Shown here: positions 11,780 through 25,100 of the stretch, piece after piece
How positions within the stretch are numbered: the stretch's first letter is position 1
Layout: each line of letters begins with the position of its first letter
From: Enoplolaimus lenunculus
Taxonomy: Eukaryota > Nematoda > Enoplea > Enoplida > Thoracostomopsidae
Length of the DNA stretch: 64,000 nucleotides
Reading direction: 5' to 3'
Assembly (NCBI GenBank): GCA_030248215.1
Contig: JASANG010002767.1
Location: 124,001-188,000 of the forward strand
Notes under the pieces: generated by a model
The model's database searches: none
What the model saw: the letters and a program-made list of their open reading frames with translations, nothing else
Told to the model about the DNA's origin: nothing
Translations under genes and position numbers: made by a program

Positions 11780-13525
11780 CATATAACCGAATTTGTCCGC
11801 CATACCGTTGTCATTAACGATCAAACGTCCGCTAACTGGCTATGTCCGCAAACAGGCAAAATTCCAAACTTTCAACCCTATGCATATCCATACTGTTTCA
11901 TTGTAGCGATACGGTTGGTGGATGTGCATGTATTATAGCGTGTGAGCGACATTATGTTTTTATTGTTGTGATTTTTAAAAATATATGTCATGAAGCGGTT
12001 CCAATAAACAAAACTAACAAAATTCATCCCGATGTTTGAAAATTTTAGGTTTTTTATAAATAAAAGTTTCTAAAATATAATGTAGACAATATGCGCATAA
12101 GTACATCAATTGAATTTTGGGAAAAAAGATAAAACTTACTTGTTTACCTAAAATATCCGTTTTACGTTTTCGTTAATTCGAAATATGAAGATTGCTGACG
12201 TAACAGATCAATCTCAGTCCTGAAACTAGCTACGTAATTTTACCTTCATGAACCACATCAGAGACATTCCAGTTTTCTTGAACTTTAAAATGTAATTGGA
12301 TATTTTACACCAAAAATGATCTAAAAACTCTTGATTCAACCAAATCATAAAATTAGCTTTTTTTCAAAATCGACTTTATGCTGTTCCCAAAATCACACTA
12401 TGAAGCTATACAAAACGTTAGAATGTCAAAACCCGCAACTACGGCGAAACGAGCAACGGCGAAACGAGCAGAGGGCGGTCCTCCTACAAACAGCTCAGTG
12501 CGTGGGTCGAAAATTTTTTTGAGCTGTAAACAATTCTACGTTAGGAAAGTTTTCTTTGCTCGTCTAAAAATCTGATTACCCTCGGTGATAAACGGTTCCT
12601 GGCTGCGGGGCTGATTTGGCAACACTTTTTGGTAATTTTTTTTATACGAATCAGTCTAGTGGTTTGGGTTTTATAGTAGGGCATATAGTTGGATTTGAAA
12701 GCTTATGATGGTATCAAGCGTTTGCTATCGCTAATGATGCTATAATTTAGTTTTGTTTTTAAATTTCTGGAATATATAAATTTTGCATTTCTGTCACAGG
12801 TTTACATTTTCGCCGTACTTTTCGATAAAATCATAATCTGTACATATAAATATATCCATACATACATGCATATTGCAGATTTACATATGTATAGACTTTT
12901 ATACATTCTATATAATGCCGAACTCAAAACTGGCACAAAACTTTGAATTTGATGATGTAATAAGAATAAGCTACGAGTCAATATTTAAGGCTTCGGCTTG
13001 AAATACACGCCTTGGAGAACAAAAGTGGCGTTTAAAGAACAGCCGGCAAGCACATGTTCAAGGGTTCGCTCATGAAGAGACCAAGAGACGAATTTTTCGG
13101 TTTTTTTCGGTATTGAAAAATTTTCTCATTTGAAAATTTAACAAACTTTGGTATATTTGTTTTTCTAAAATTGTCTGAGTGTGTATTGCCAATGTGTTTA
13201 CACAAGTATTTTCTGTATTCGGGTTTCGGCTCCCGTTACGGTTCCGGTATTTTTCGGACATAATGTGACCACGTGTCGTTACATTCGACGCCCAAAAACT
13301 ACATTCGTACAAATCATTTGAAAGTTCGGTAACAAATTTGAATGGATGCGGAACTTCAACTTTAGTAGGTTTAAGTTTTGACAAATTTTTACTCACACCA
13401 GTTCTAATAGATTGCTACCAGCTGATAATATGAGAAATAACGTAAATCACTGTCAAATATTGCGTTTGTCAATACAAAACAAATTCATAGACAATTTTTA
13501 GAAATTTTGCTGGATTCTTCATACT
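11780..13525. other. Gene-free stretch
   Basis: No exon or recognised repeat family was identified. Short open frames on either strand lack domain character. Confidence 0.3.
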
Positions 13526-13968
13526 GTAGTGACCCGAATGAGAGGGGGAGGGACTGATATTTATTTGGCCTCTCCAGAGGGTATTCCCCTTGTTATTCGG
13601 TTACGGACTGTTATTTATTTTTAATCCACGCCCGCTACATTTCGTTACTGATATATATCGGTACTGCAATTATCCGTTGAATTAAACGTTTAATTGTCTT
13701 GTGTCAATAGCTTGAGCGATAATACAAGGTTATACTTAGGAATCTACTTTCAAAATTTAAGTACGCTTTAAACTTTCGAACTCAAATTATTTGGTGCTGG
13801 AGTCATTTATGCGTTACAATTAGGTATAATTGACATTTATATATGGACTCTAATTAGGTTTAGCGACTGTATCCTCTTTACAGACACTTATTAGGGATAC
13901 GGACTCCTATTGATTCCGACTCAAAATGGGGACCCCTCTCGTATTACCCGCTCTTATTCGGGTCAATA
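13526..13968. mobile_element. GTAGTGACCCGAATAAG element, near full length
   Basis: An approximately 440-bp element. The left end is GTAGTGACCCGAATGAGAGG and the right end is CTCTTATTCGGGTCA, so the ends are inverted repeats. The interior contains the conserved blocks CTGTTATTTATTTTTAA, TTGAATTAAACGTTTAA, GTGTCAATAGCTTGAGCGAT and TACGGACTCCTATTGATT, which recur at 15.8, 18.2 and 50.3 kb. No coding sequence is visible. Confidence 0.7.
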
Positions 13969-14188
13969 AGTACAGTATTTTGTTCAAGTTTTTACTCATC
14001 CTGGTGAATGTTTTCACACCCGCAAATTTTGGCAGAAAAATACAAAGCACGTTTTAAATCACTTTTATATATACTTAAATTTTTGTTTTCTGTTTATTTT
14101 GATCACTTATCCGTTTCCGTTATTTTATACTAACAATGTAAATTGAAATGAGTTGATTAATATCACTAAACATTAACTCACTCACAGT

Positions 14189-14513
14189 CAGGGTGCGACC
14201 GGATTGTAAAAAAACCGGATACCGGAACCGGATTCGGATAGTGATTGAAAATAATTGTGTGAAGCTACAAATAATAGTTTTGTTTCGCTAATAAAATCCG
14301 AATCGCTGCCATTAACCAAATGCAAAAAATACTGCTTTAAACCAATACTGTATACATACATGTAATGGGACTGACAACATAACATCTCACAACAAAATTT
14401 GCAATAATTTGAGAGCACGAAATCATCACTGAATTGCGGTATCCGGTAGGTTTATACCCGATGCGGGTTTTTGCCGAATAGTAAACAAGAGCCGGATATC
14501 CGGTCGCACCCTG
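14189..14513. mobile_element. hAT-like element, CAGGGTGCGACCGG subfamily
   Basis: It begins CAGGGTGCGACCGGATTG and ends ATCCGGTCGCACCCTG, which are inverted repeats. It is flanked by CTCACAGT and TTCACAGT, an 8-bp target duplication with one mismatch. The interior matches the copy at 62,136-62,609 in opposite orientation. An 8-bp duplication and CAG...CTG ends are typical of the hAT superfamily. The element is non-coding. Confidence 0.8.
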
Positions 14514-14900
14514 TTCACAGTTGAGTTGATTCTCACTCCAAGTTGAGTTAACTCTCGGTGAGTTCATTGATTAGCTCAGAACGAATTGAAACAACTCAAA
14601 ATTTTGAGTTCTGATAGTCCTAACTCAGACTGAGTGATACAACTCATTCAGGGTTAAAATCAACTCACTGAAATTTACAGTGAACCGTTTACACCCTGTT
14701 ATCAACTCTAGTACATCTGAGCCAATTTCTATTTATATGCAAATCTTGCAAGTATATTTATGTATATTTCAACGGAACATGTACAATTGTGTATGTTTCG
14801 ATTGTTTTAGAATTAATCTATTATTCTCTTTAATCCGTTTTAATATCCTTCAGCATTTGTTTCACGGTTTAGCAAAAGAAAAATACGCCGCTCAAATTTA
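14514..14900. repeat. Dispersed repeat, inverted partner at 52.25-52.56 kb
   Basis: A GAGTTGATT/AACTCA-rich foldback block is followed by a segment containing TTCGATTGTTTTAGAATTAA and TTTCACGGTTTAGCAAAAG. The same two blocks occur together near 52,245-52,560, the second in reverse orientation. Both copies encode the same chance peptide (YVCFDCFRINLLFSLIRF). Confidence 0.6.
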
Positions 14901-15177
14901 ATAGCATTCAGCCATCGCTGTAAGCTCAATAGGCCCCATCCATCTATTGCCACGTATTTCAATCACTTTAACATTGTTTACCAACGCCACCAGTTTTAGT
15001 TTTATGCTTCCGTAAAATCATCACTTAAATATACCTCATAAAAGTTTCTCGGCAAAAAAAACATTGAGCCACGGCTTCAAAACTGTACCGGGAATCAGAA
15101 CCAAAACCCGCAAAAAAGCCCAGCTGGGAAATAAAATACTGTTTTAGCAAGTTTTTTTGCATGCCCAAAACACCATC

Positions 15178-15245
15178 CGTGTATATATATATATTTATAT
15201 ATATATATATCATGGTTGTAAGTATATATACATATATATGTATTT
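15178..15245. repeat. TA-rich microsatellite
   Basis: An almost uninterrupted alternation of T and A (ATATATATATTTATATAT and similar). Confidence 0.8.
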
Positions 15246-15779
15246 AAAGTTGTCTATGTATTAAATAATGTATGAATACTTTAGGCGTTGCGCGGGGTTT
15301 TTGTCCTGTCACTTCATTTACCTTAAAAACCAGGTGAAACATTGTCTTTTTACTCGACTTGCGGCTTTGTTTTACCTGCAAATTGCTTGAGTTTAATTTG
15401 AAAAAGTGTTCTCTGGGATGTGTCGTTTACACTATTTACAGCTGTTTTTGTACAGTAGGCTGCACCAGATGTTAAAGTAAATTGAATTAAAGACGTGGAA
15501 CGTGTTACTGAAGTAGGAAATGAATGGATCTGCCTCCTACAGTATAATTTTGCTGTTAACCAGATTTTATTAAAGTGGGTTATTCCTATTCAGATTAGTG
15601 ATTTTTGTTGCAGATATACGTATTGGCTTTAGTTCCTGTCCATTTTCAAAAAAATTGTTGCGATATTTCAAGTTTCAAAAATGTAGCCGTATGTTTGAGG
15701 AGAACACGAAAAATGTTACCTTAAGCCGGGAGCCAATATCTCATTTTCGACCTCTCCGGAACGTTATTCTAAAACCTGC

Positions 15780-16028
15780 TGTCTTGTGTCAATAGCTTGA
15801 GCGATAATGCAAGGTTAAAAACTTAAGTGCGCTTTAAAATTTCGAACTCAACTTTATTTGGTCCTGGAGTCACTTATGTACTAAAATTAGGGATAATTGC
15901 TATTTATGGACTCTAATTAGGGTTTAAGGGCTTTATCCGCTTACGGACTCTTATTTGGGAACCGGACTCCTATTGATTCGGATTCGAAATGGGGACGCCT
16001 CATATTACCCCCCTTATTCGGGTCACTA
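15780..16028. mobile_element. GTAGTGACCCGAATAAG element, right part
   Basis: This fragment starts within the conserved GTGTCAATAGCTTGAGCGAT block and runs to the right inverted end CTTATTCGGGTCACTAC. The left half is missing. Confidence 0.65.
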
Positions 16029-16176
16029 CATTATCCACACTTTCTTTAACTTATCAGAATCAACAACAACACGTTGTACTTTTTTTATTAGTAGTCCTTG
16101 CTGTGAGATGTACCTGTTTACTTCTAGGCATAGCTTATGATTTTTAGTTTTATGTGTTATAATATTATAAAGTTTA

Positions 16177-19100
16177 ATGCTTATTCCAATTATGGGTTCA
16201 AAACGGTCGTGTTATCATGAGCACAAAATTGAACAAATGCCAAAAGTTGCCGAAAACCGCATCTGTTTGCAAGTGCCTTCTACTCCTCGGGTTTCGTTTA
16301 AACCGTCCGTCGCTGATATAACTACCGGTGGGACAAGATCAAAACTTGATCACACCAAACAGGTATATAATTAAAATTTTAGCCTATATTCCTTTGAGAG
16401 GCGTGCCGACTTTCCGAAACTAAAGCTAAATTTCTGGTTAGGCTGAAATTCAGGCCTAGGCTTTAATTAGACTTTTTCTGTACGCTAAGGTTTAGGTTTA
16501 GGAATATGCTTTATACTACCGTTAATAGACAATATTAAAAAAGAACACGTTTATTTGCTAGTTTAGCGACATTTTGCAAAATAGACTGCAATTCGGTCGA
16601 CAGCTTTTTTGCGCCATTATATCTCGCGTGGTTCTCTTTATAGGAATTTCTGGATGAACCACTGCTTATAACTCTAGTGGAAACCTGAAACCAGGAACTA
16701 TGTTCGTATCTGTATGCCGGGTGCTAATTAACAAATGATATTACTAACAAAGTATTTATTAATATTACATATAAAACTCAAGAAGTAAACGTTCGAAGTT
16801 TTTTTTGCTCAGAAATTGGAAGCCAAGATATTCCCCGTAAATCTCGCAACACAGCTAAAAATCTTGGACAACAATACGTAAACAAAAAATAGTGTAATAT
16901 TTTATTTAGAACTTTGTTAACAAAACTTTAAACTTTTAATTTAGCCTGTTCTAAGCTATAATGCATGGGAGGTTATTACAAAATATTACTGTCTTAGTTA
17001 GCAATTTCAGTAAAACAAACACCGCAGGGACACTTAATCTATTGCACGGTGTCATTAGCATCACACAATAATATCGACTAGCTATGGTAATTACATACTT
17101 GTAGTACAATTTTTTCGAAAAATTACAAAAATCAAACTTTTAATAACAACTTAAATGAGACGTTTAGCGGTCCAATTTGTGTATGGTGTCGAAGCGGCTA
17201 ATTAGGATATTCTATACGTAAGTTACCTCATTCCAGCTCTGCTTTCCTGCAGAGGACATTCTACAAAACTTTCAAAAAGCGTGCATTCTCGATGCTTGAA
17301 ACATATATTGTAAACACTAACGTGTTTCAATGATATACATGCAATGCAGAGATTGCCGAACGTGTACAAAACAATAGGGGGTTAAAGCATTTCAAAACTG
17401 CGCAACATATCCTTTATATGACATCAACGTCCCAAGTAGTCTTCGTTTAAGTTAGTCAAAAAAGTGGGCTGCTATATAGCCTACGCGAGCCCGTTTTACC
17501 ACGTTGCAAAAAATGGTGAGTCAAATTGACTCTCTCCGAAATACTAAGGCTTTTCAGGACTACACAAATCGAGTCAAATTCGACTCCGCCTGAGTCAAAC
17601 GTGCGCCTCAGTGAGTCGAATGTTGCTCTGGTGGAGTCGAATTTGACTCAATTTGTGTAGTCCCGAAAAGCCTATTTCGGAGAGAGTCAAATTGACTCAT
17701 CGTTTTTTTTACAGTGTAGGTCGTCCAAATTTATGCGAATACCCATTTGTAATTCTGATTTATGAACTAAAATAATCCAAATTAGGTAATAAATTCTATT
17801 TCAGGCTCAAATCGAACCTTTCGATCCTGACGTATACGAAGCGTTCACTTGCAGTATTGACTTTACTAAACCAGATGCAATACGCAACAGGCCGTTGATT
17901 GTTGAAGGGTGTCGGTTATACATCGACGATAATTATTTAGCAGTTTGGTCGAATGTATTTCGGTACGACAAACGCATGAATGTTGGGCCAACCCTTTAAT
18001 GTTAAGCAGAATAACAGAGGAATAGGGGTATAATATATTCCTTCGAAACTTCTGAAGACGATAAAAATTTCAGTTAGTTTTACAATATCGCTCGCTTCGG
18101 TTGCTCGTAAAAGCTAATTGAGTTTATATCTAAATTTTCAAATAATCGGAGACTTAAGTAAATATTTAACATAACCTAAAGTACTGTAGTGATCCGAATA
18201 AGAGGGGGAACTGGTATTTATTCGGCCTCTCCAGAAGGTATCCTCCTGCTATTCGGTTACGGACTGTTATTTATTTCTAACCTGCCCTCCGCCGCCCTTC
18301 GTTACTGATATCTATTCGGTATTGCAACCATCCGTTGAATTAAACGTTTATTTGCCTTGTGTCAATACACTGCAACAAATCATGAGTCAAATTGACTCTC
18401 TGAAATAATTTTTTCCTGACTAAACAAACTGAGTCAAAATTCAACTCTGCCAGAGTCAAATGAACCTTTAAAGTTTCGAACTCAACTATATTTGGTACTG
18501 GAGTCATTATGCGCTACAATTAGGGATAATTGACATTTATGGACTCTTATTTGGGATACGGACTCCTATTGATTGGGACTCAAAATGGGGACCCCTCATA
18601 TTCCCCCCTTATTCGGGTCACTACATTATCCACTGTTGCTTTAACTTATCAGAATCAACAACACGTTGTACTTCTTTGGGTTTGGCCACTGTATCCTCTT
18701 ACAGACTCTTATTAGGGATACGGACTCCTACTGATTGGGACCTCACAAAATGGGGACCCCCTCTTAATACCCCCTCTTATACGGGTCACTACAGTACATA
18801 GTTAACCTAAAATTTTAGAACCATTGCCCTAGTTAATGTTAACGACCTGCAGTATACAGTGCCCATCTACATAAGTTGACTGCAGTTGCAATGGGGCGCT
18901 AGTACCCGTGCCCAACGTTTAATACCGGCTTGCATAGATGTATCATTAGAATTATAAAAGTTTCCGCCATTTGTTATTAAAAATATAGCGAGCAAAACGA
19001 ATTTTATGCCAAAAGTACACCTGCTTGGCAACTGTGCTGTTTTGAAAAATTATCAAATAATTTTTATATTAAAATAATAAAATTAAAATATAAAATATAT

Positions 19101-22100
19101 TTATTTTAAGCAGTTCAGTTATTCCCGGAATCCAAAACAAAGACGCCGTGCTAAAAGACAAATTAAAATTGCCAAGAAAATACGTACATATACTCGAGTT
19201 GCTAGAATGTATTTATCCTCAACAGAGGCCAATAACACGTAAGCAATTTTGTTACTTGTAATCGCTAATGCGTCATCCATTTTATCGTGTGCCCGCCGTG
19301 TGGAAAATTGACACAACCATTTCCAAGTACGGTTTTGAAAAACGCTTCAAAAAGGAAATTGAATTTCAAAACTGTTTCAATTTCCCACAGCTATCGATTT
19401 TTTAAACTCAAGTAGTTAATTGATAACATTATTTGATCTTCAATTTACCACTAGCGATTTTTTAAACAAGGACAATTGGAAATTGCGCCATTTTCCAAAT
19501 TCAATTTCCGCTTTGCTTTGACACTGCAATTACCAAAGTGGAAATTGAAAGAGAAGCATAACGTTTACCAATTTAACGATATTGTCCCTGTTATCGAAAA
19601 TTGAATTTGCAGGTTACAATTTGAGTTGTGATATTGTCCCCAAAAAGGTTTAAATTTTGCAACTCAAAGTTCAAATTGAAGGTCAGGATGAGAGTTTCTA
19701 GAAATGATGTTTGATGGGCCACCCAAGTCGCAAGGTTGAAATTGTGCGATTGAAATTGAAAGTAGGAATTGAATGTGATGGGTCTCCTAAGTTGAAATTT
19801 TGGAGAGTTTCTAGAAATGTTTTATGGGCCGCCCAAGTCGCAAGTTTGAAATTGTGCGATTGAAATTGAAAGTAGAAATTGAATGTGTGTTAGGCATATG
19901 GGGCAAACTGAAAATACACCGAACTTTTTAAGATTGCAATGTAAACTGTTTCTTGTAGAGCTGGTAAACAAAATGACATTTTTGCTACTCCAAAAGCACG
20001 CTATTATAACGAAGGTTAAAATTCAAATTTAAAGTAACAAACAGTTCATACTGTATATGCTGCCGCACTTAACGCATACAGGTTCATTTTTCTTTATTAC
20101 AGTACACAATGAACCAAAGCGACGCATTAACCGTACAACACATATACTGTGAAGTTCGGCCAAGGTTTACAGTTCAGATTAATGTACGCATTGTTCAGGG
20201 TCATCGGGTATGACGAGAATCAAATTTGGTTAAGCGTGAACATAAGCATAGCCTTAACCTTTTATGTTCGGCATGTATCAGTACAATAGAATGCCGATGG
20301 TTTCGGCAAACGCATAAGCTTAATAAGCAAACTTATCTGTAAAACATATTGCGGACTTTTGTTGAAAATAGCAGCAATGACGTTACCGCAAAGCGTAAAC
20401 AAAAGCGAAGTATTGCATCGACTAGGTCAAAGGTCATGTACCTACCGCAGTGTTTCCGCTTTTATGATTTTTTTAATTTCCCACTGCCCTGCTGATTTGC
20501 AACTACCGTGAGGGAAATCGAAACTGAAATTTGGGTGCCCATTTCCCACTGCAGTTTTGGTGACTTTTCAATTTCCTTTTCGACAGTAAATTTAGCTTAT
20601 CAATTTCCTATTTAAGTTTTAAAAATGTCTCAATTTCCTACTGCTGTCCTATTTAAATTCCCTATTGGGAAATTGACACTCAAAATATCATTTCAATTTA
20701 CTAGTACGGTTTGTAAATTGCCTCAATTTCCCACTAGACCAATTTTTTCAAATTCAATTTCCTTCTTGAAGCGTTTTTCAAAACCCTACTTGGAAATGGT
20801 TGTGTCAATTTTCCACGCGGCGGGCACACGATAAAATAGATGACGCATAATGTATACAACAGGGCCGTAACAGTAGTATAGGTACACTGCAAAAAATGGT
20901 GAGTAAAAGTGACTCTCTGCGAAATAGGCTCTACGGGACTACACAAATTGAGTCAAATTCGACTCTGCCAGAGTCAAGTTCGACTCCGCCAGAGTCAAGT
21001 TCGACTCGCTGAGTCGCACATTTGACTCTGGCAGAGCCGAATTTGACTCAGTTTGCGTAGTGTCGCAGAGCCTATTTCGGAGAGAGTCAATTTGGCCCAC
21101 CATTTTTTTGCAGTGTATATCTCTAAGCCTACGTCTAAGCGTAAAAATAAGCTTATACCTAAGCTTAAGCCTCTGCAAAAAAACAGTCTAAAGCTTAAGC
21201 TTACTGCGTCAGTGGCCTATATACGGGAATTTATGAAAGGGGTAGGAAGGGTGTAGGCTGCACAGGATATTATGCTGGAAAAAATCACAAGCAAGATGTT
21301 AAACGCCATTGTAGTGCTAAACCTTTAAAGCCTTAATACAAAATCATGGTTTTGATCCTGGGGGAAGGAATAGCCGATGTGAATTCCTTTGAATCCAGAA
21401 GAGCTGAATATGGAAGTTAATTTGAGTAATAGTTTAAGTGCACGAGGAAAACTCGGATTCGCAAGCTACCATAACGGTAAAATATTAGATCATTACATAA
21501 TATGTATCACGACAATATGGCGCCCGACAACTCGTCTACCGACCACTTGTAACGCAAAATTTCATTGACTCGACAATTGGTCGCACATCATTATGCATAG
21601 GCTTAGGCTTAGGCTTAAGGACACCGTTCGGCAACAAGTTATCAGGCGACGAATTGTCGTGAATTTGACATAATGGTTATTTTTTAATGTCTTGTTTCAG
21701 AACACAACATCAGCTTCATTCTGCCGTTAGCATACGAGTATAAAATGTCGGGTTTGCTTGAAAAGTAAGCGAATCCAATTAAAATATTCACTTAAAAACT
21801 GTAAAAGAGTAAACTTAAATTTTAGGTTAATTTTTTGCTTAGCTTATGCTTAGGCTTAGGCTTAGGAATATACTCATTTTTACGCTTAGGCTTAGGATAA
21901 GGCTTAGGCTTACGAGTATGCTTATTCATACGCTTACGCTTAGACTTAGGCTAAGGCTTAGGAATATGTTCATTGTTACGCTTACGCTTAGGCTTAGGCT
22001 TAGGAATATGCTCATTCTTACGCTTAGACTTAAGCTTAGGCTTAGGCTTAGGAATACGCTTATAATACTGCTCCGCCCGTGTTCTTTACATCGACACAAC

Positions 22101-25100
22101 CTGTTTATAGATGCGTACAATTTATTCTAAAATCGCGTTTATATTCACTTCTGGATCAATTCAGTTGGGCTGACAAATACGACATCAACGATTTGTTGCA
22201 CGTTGCGCTGCTCCAACTACAATTTCCGAGTCAAATTGATTTCAACTCACCTGAGTATCACAGCTTGTCAGACTCAACAAAAGTTCGAATACTAGAAAAA
22301 TTACAACGGTTGAAATGTAAAAGTGCACTGAGTCAACGAGATATTAAATTGTACGTAAGTTTTTGCTGTTTCGGCCCTGGTGACATCCTCAATTCTGTGT
22401 TGCAGTTATTGCCAATTACTTTTCCAACGATCTTCAACGAAGCTAAAACACCAGACCGCAAAGACGGCGAAACCAGGAGAGAATGATCACTCTTTAACAA
22501 CCCTTAAACAAGGCGTGTGATAATTTGCTGGATGAGTACTATACAAAACTGGGCCCATGTTACTTTACGGGGAGTCCAGGTTTCTGGTGGTTCTATAAAA
22601 GAGTAGGTTTAGATTCTGGTTTATATTTTTTTCGCTTAGGCTTAGGCTTAGAAACTCATTTTTGCAACGCTTAGGCTTTAGGCATACGCTAAGAAATACG
22701 CTTAATCTATTGTTACGCACCTTAAAGTAACATTGGCCCAAAACAGCATGCAGATCAACCATTAAATAACGGGGGTCGGCCAAGAACGCAACATGCGCTC
22801 GGTACATTCTGTTGTACGCAGAATATAACTCAGTTGCACATTCTGATAAAAAGAGTTATATTATCGACTCTTGGTGAAAATCAAGTAAAAATTATATTTT
22901 AGAAAACGAAAAAATCATCCGGCAGTAAACAAGTCAACCATTCGGATTCAATAAACATTTTACCTTTGGCAAATTTCACTCGAAAAACTAAAGTCAATTG
23001 CGGCTGTTTGATAACAAAGTCGGGTACAAAGTTTTATGTCAATCCTTGGTATATTGCCGCATGGTCCAATGTACTTTACGAGCAAGTAAGTATTAATTCA
23101 AATGCTCCGCTAAAGTTGTTTGTTATCTATATATTAAAGCTGGAACGTCTCACATACGTATTTTGGGCAACTTTCCAGCATTACTTTGTTTACAATATAA
23201 TTTCTTAGGAAATACACGTGAGTGTTCTATGAAAAGAGAAATTTGCAAGAAAATTTTTGTTCTTTCGTTACTTTTGCGCATTGCGCAAAGCTGGCAGACT
23301 AAATATTCTTTATGAGACATTTTTAACTTTTAGACACTCAGCCTTTATTTTCTGTGGTTCTCCCAGCTTTTCAAACGACTGGCACATTGTCTGTCCCCAC
23401 CATGAGCTGTGTCCTTACGATGACGTCTGATTTGATTTCGAGGACTCATATGTTTTCATGTCAAATCTGATGAAATTTGACAAAATTTAAAACGGTTTGC
23501 ACAGCAACGGAAATATTGCATTTTATGCTTTTCGGCAATCACTTTGCTAAATTTTTCAATGTTCCCATTAAAAATTAACCATCTGGTTAGTTTCCGCGAA
23601 ATTATGTTACAAATGTTATAATTAAGCATACTTAATGCTACGATAACTTCAACTACATCAATTCACTGTATAATAACTTTGAGGGGTGTAACATGCATCC
23701 TGCTATACGGCAGTCCCGCGGAAAAACGGTACGCTTCGCAATATAAAACATGGACAAATTTTCTTATCGGATATTCTTTATTGAAGGTGATAACAACTGA
23801 TGTTACTGATTTTGCAACAACAGCGACGGATGAAGAATTGGCCCATTTTTTGTGTGCCTGTACACCGCCCGTAGTTGAAGTGCAAGGTACGAAATAAGTA
23901 TATATAGCACAAAATGTATGATTTCAAACTAATCCTCAGTAAAAGAATTTGGCCAAGCCTAAGAAAAAAGTCTAAGGCTTAAAGTTTATTCTATTGCATA
24001 GTTCCGCAGAAAAACGTTCCGCCCTTGATCCTTACATTGGCCGCATGGGACAAATAAATTTTTAATAATTTTTAAAATGTTACATTTTTAAAACAAAATT
24101 TCGGGACAGTAAAAGAACTATCGGATCCAGAAAGCGAATCCACTTCTTAACTTGACAAACCAGGAATCTAAGGAAATATTTCAAGTCTTTAAATACGAAA
24201 ATACAAAATTCTGTATTGACCAAATGCCACCATTCGCACATTTTGTATTTTCATAAACCTACACCTAGGGAACGACCGGATCCAAAATTTTGCACTAACC
24301 GGATCCGAATCCGGATCTTAAAATTCAGATCCGGCCCGGATCCGGATCCGGATCTTACTAGCTGGATAATTTTTCAATACCTAACGTATATAAAATACAA
24401 ATAGTTCAACTGATTGTTTCGCAAAATTAGTCAACAAAACTTACAGCAACTAAAAAAGAAGTCTTTAAAATTTTTATGTTCTTCTTCCGCAACAACACTG
24501 GTCTCCACTGGATGTCATTAACCTGACATTCCAACAAAGCATTAATGCTCACACAGTGCTTATTAGATTAGGCACGCATAGTTGAAATACATACACCAAT
24601 TTTGGTATGTCTTTGTTTGCATATCAAATTTCGGATCCGGAGATCCGGCAGTTTATTTTACCGAATCCGGATTCGGATCCGGATCTTAAAAATTGCAGAG
24701 ATCCGGCCCGGATCCGGATCTCGGATCCGGTCGATCCCTACCCACACCCCATCAACAAATTAGGCCATATCAATCGGTAGCACACCATAAGTTATAAATT
24801 CAGACACTGCAAAAAATGATGAGTCAAATCGACTATCTCCGATATAGGCTCTACGAGACTACACAAACCGAGTCAAATTCGACTCCTCCACATGAAAACG
24901 TGCGATTTAGTGAGTCGCATCGATTTTGAAGTGAAGTGTACATACGTTAATTTAAACGTTTATGGTTGAACCAACCGTTTCTGAAATATCCCCAAAAAAC
25001 TTAAATTGTAGCAAAATTTGTTGCAAAATTATTGTTCTAAAATTGCAAGTTAAACAATTTTAGACAGTAATGTCGCATGGATCTTGCGTGCAGCAATCAA

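Noticed and set aside
20101-20220. Possible missing BTB exon after TTTCTTTATTACAG
   Set aside because: Joining it in the required phase gives a stop after three codons, and the sequence has no BTB landmarks.
21435-21480. Possible missing BTB exon between TTTAAG and GGTAAAATAT
   Set aside because: The phase fits at both ends but the encoded residues (ARGKLGFASYHN) do not resemble the BTB segment expected, and the acceptor is poor.
21846-22130. A 94-codon Leu/Arg-rich open frame
   Set aside because: It is a translation of the TTAGGC-type hexamer array and lies in a BTB-gene intron in the wrong frame for the next exon.
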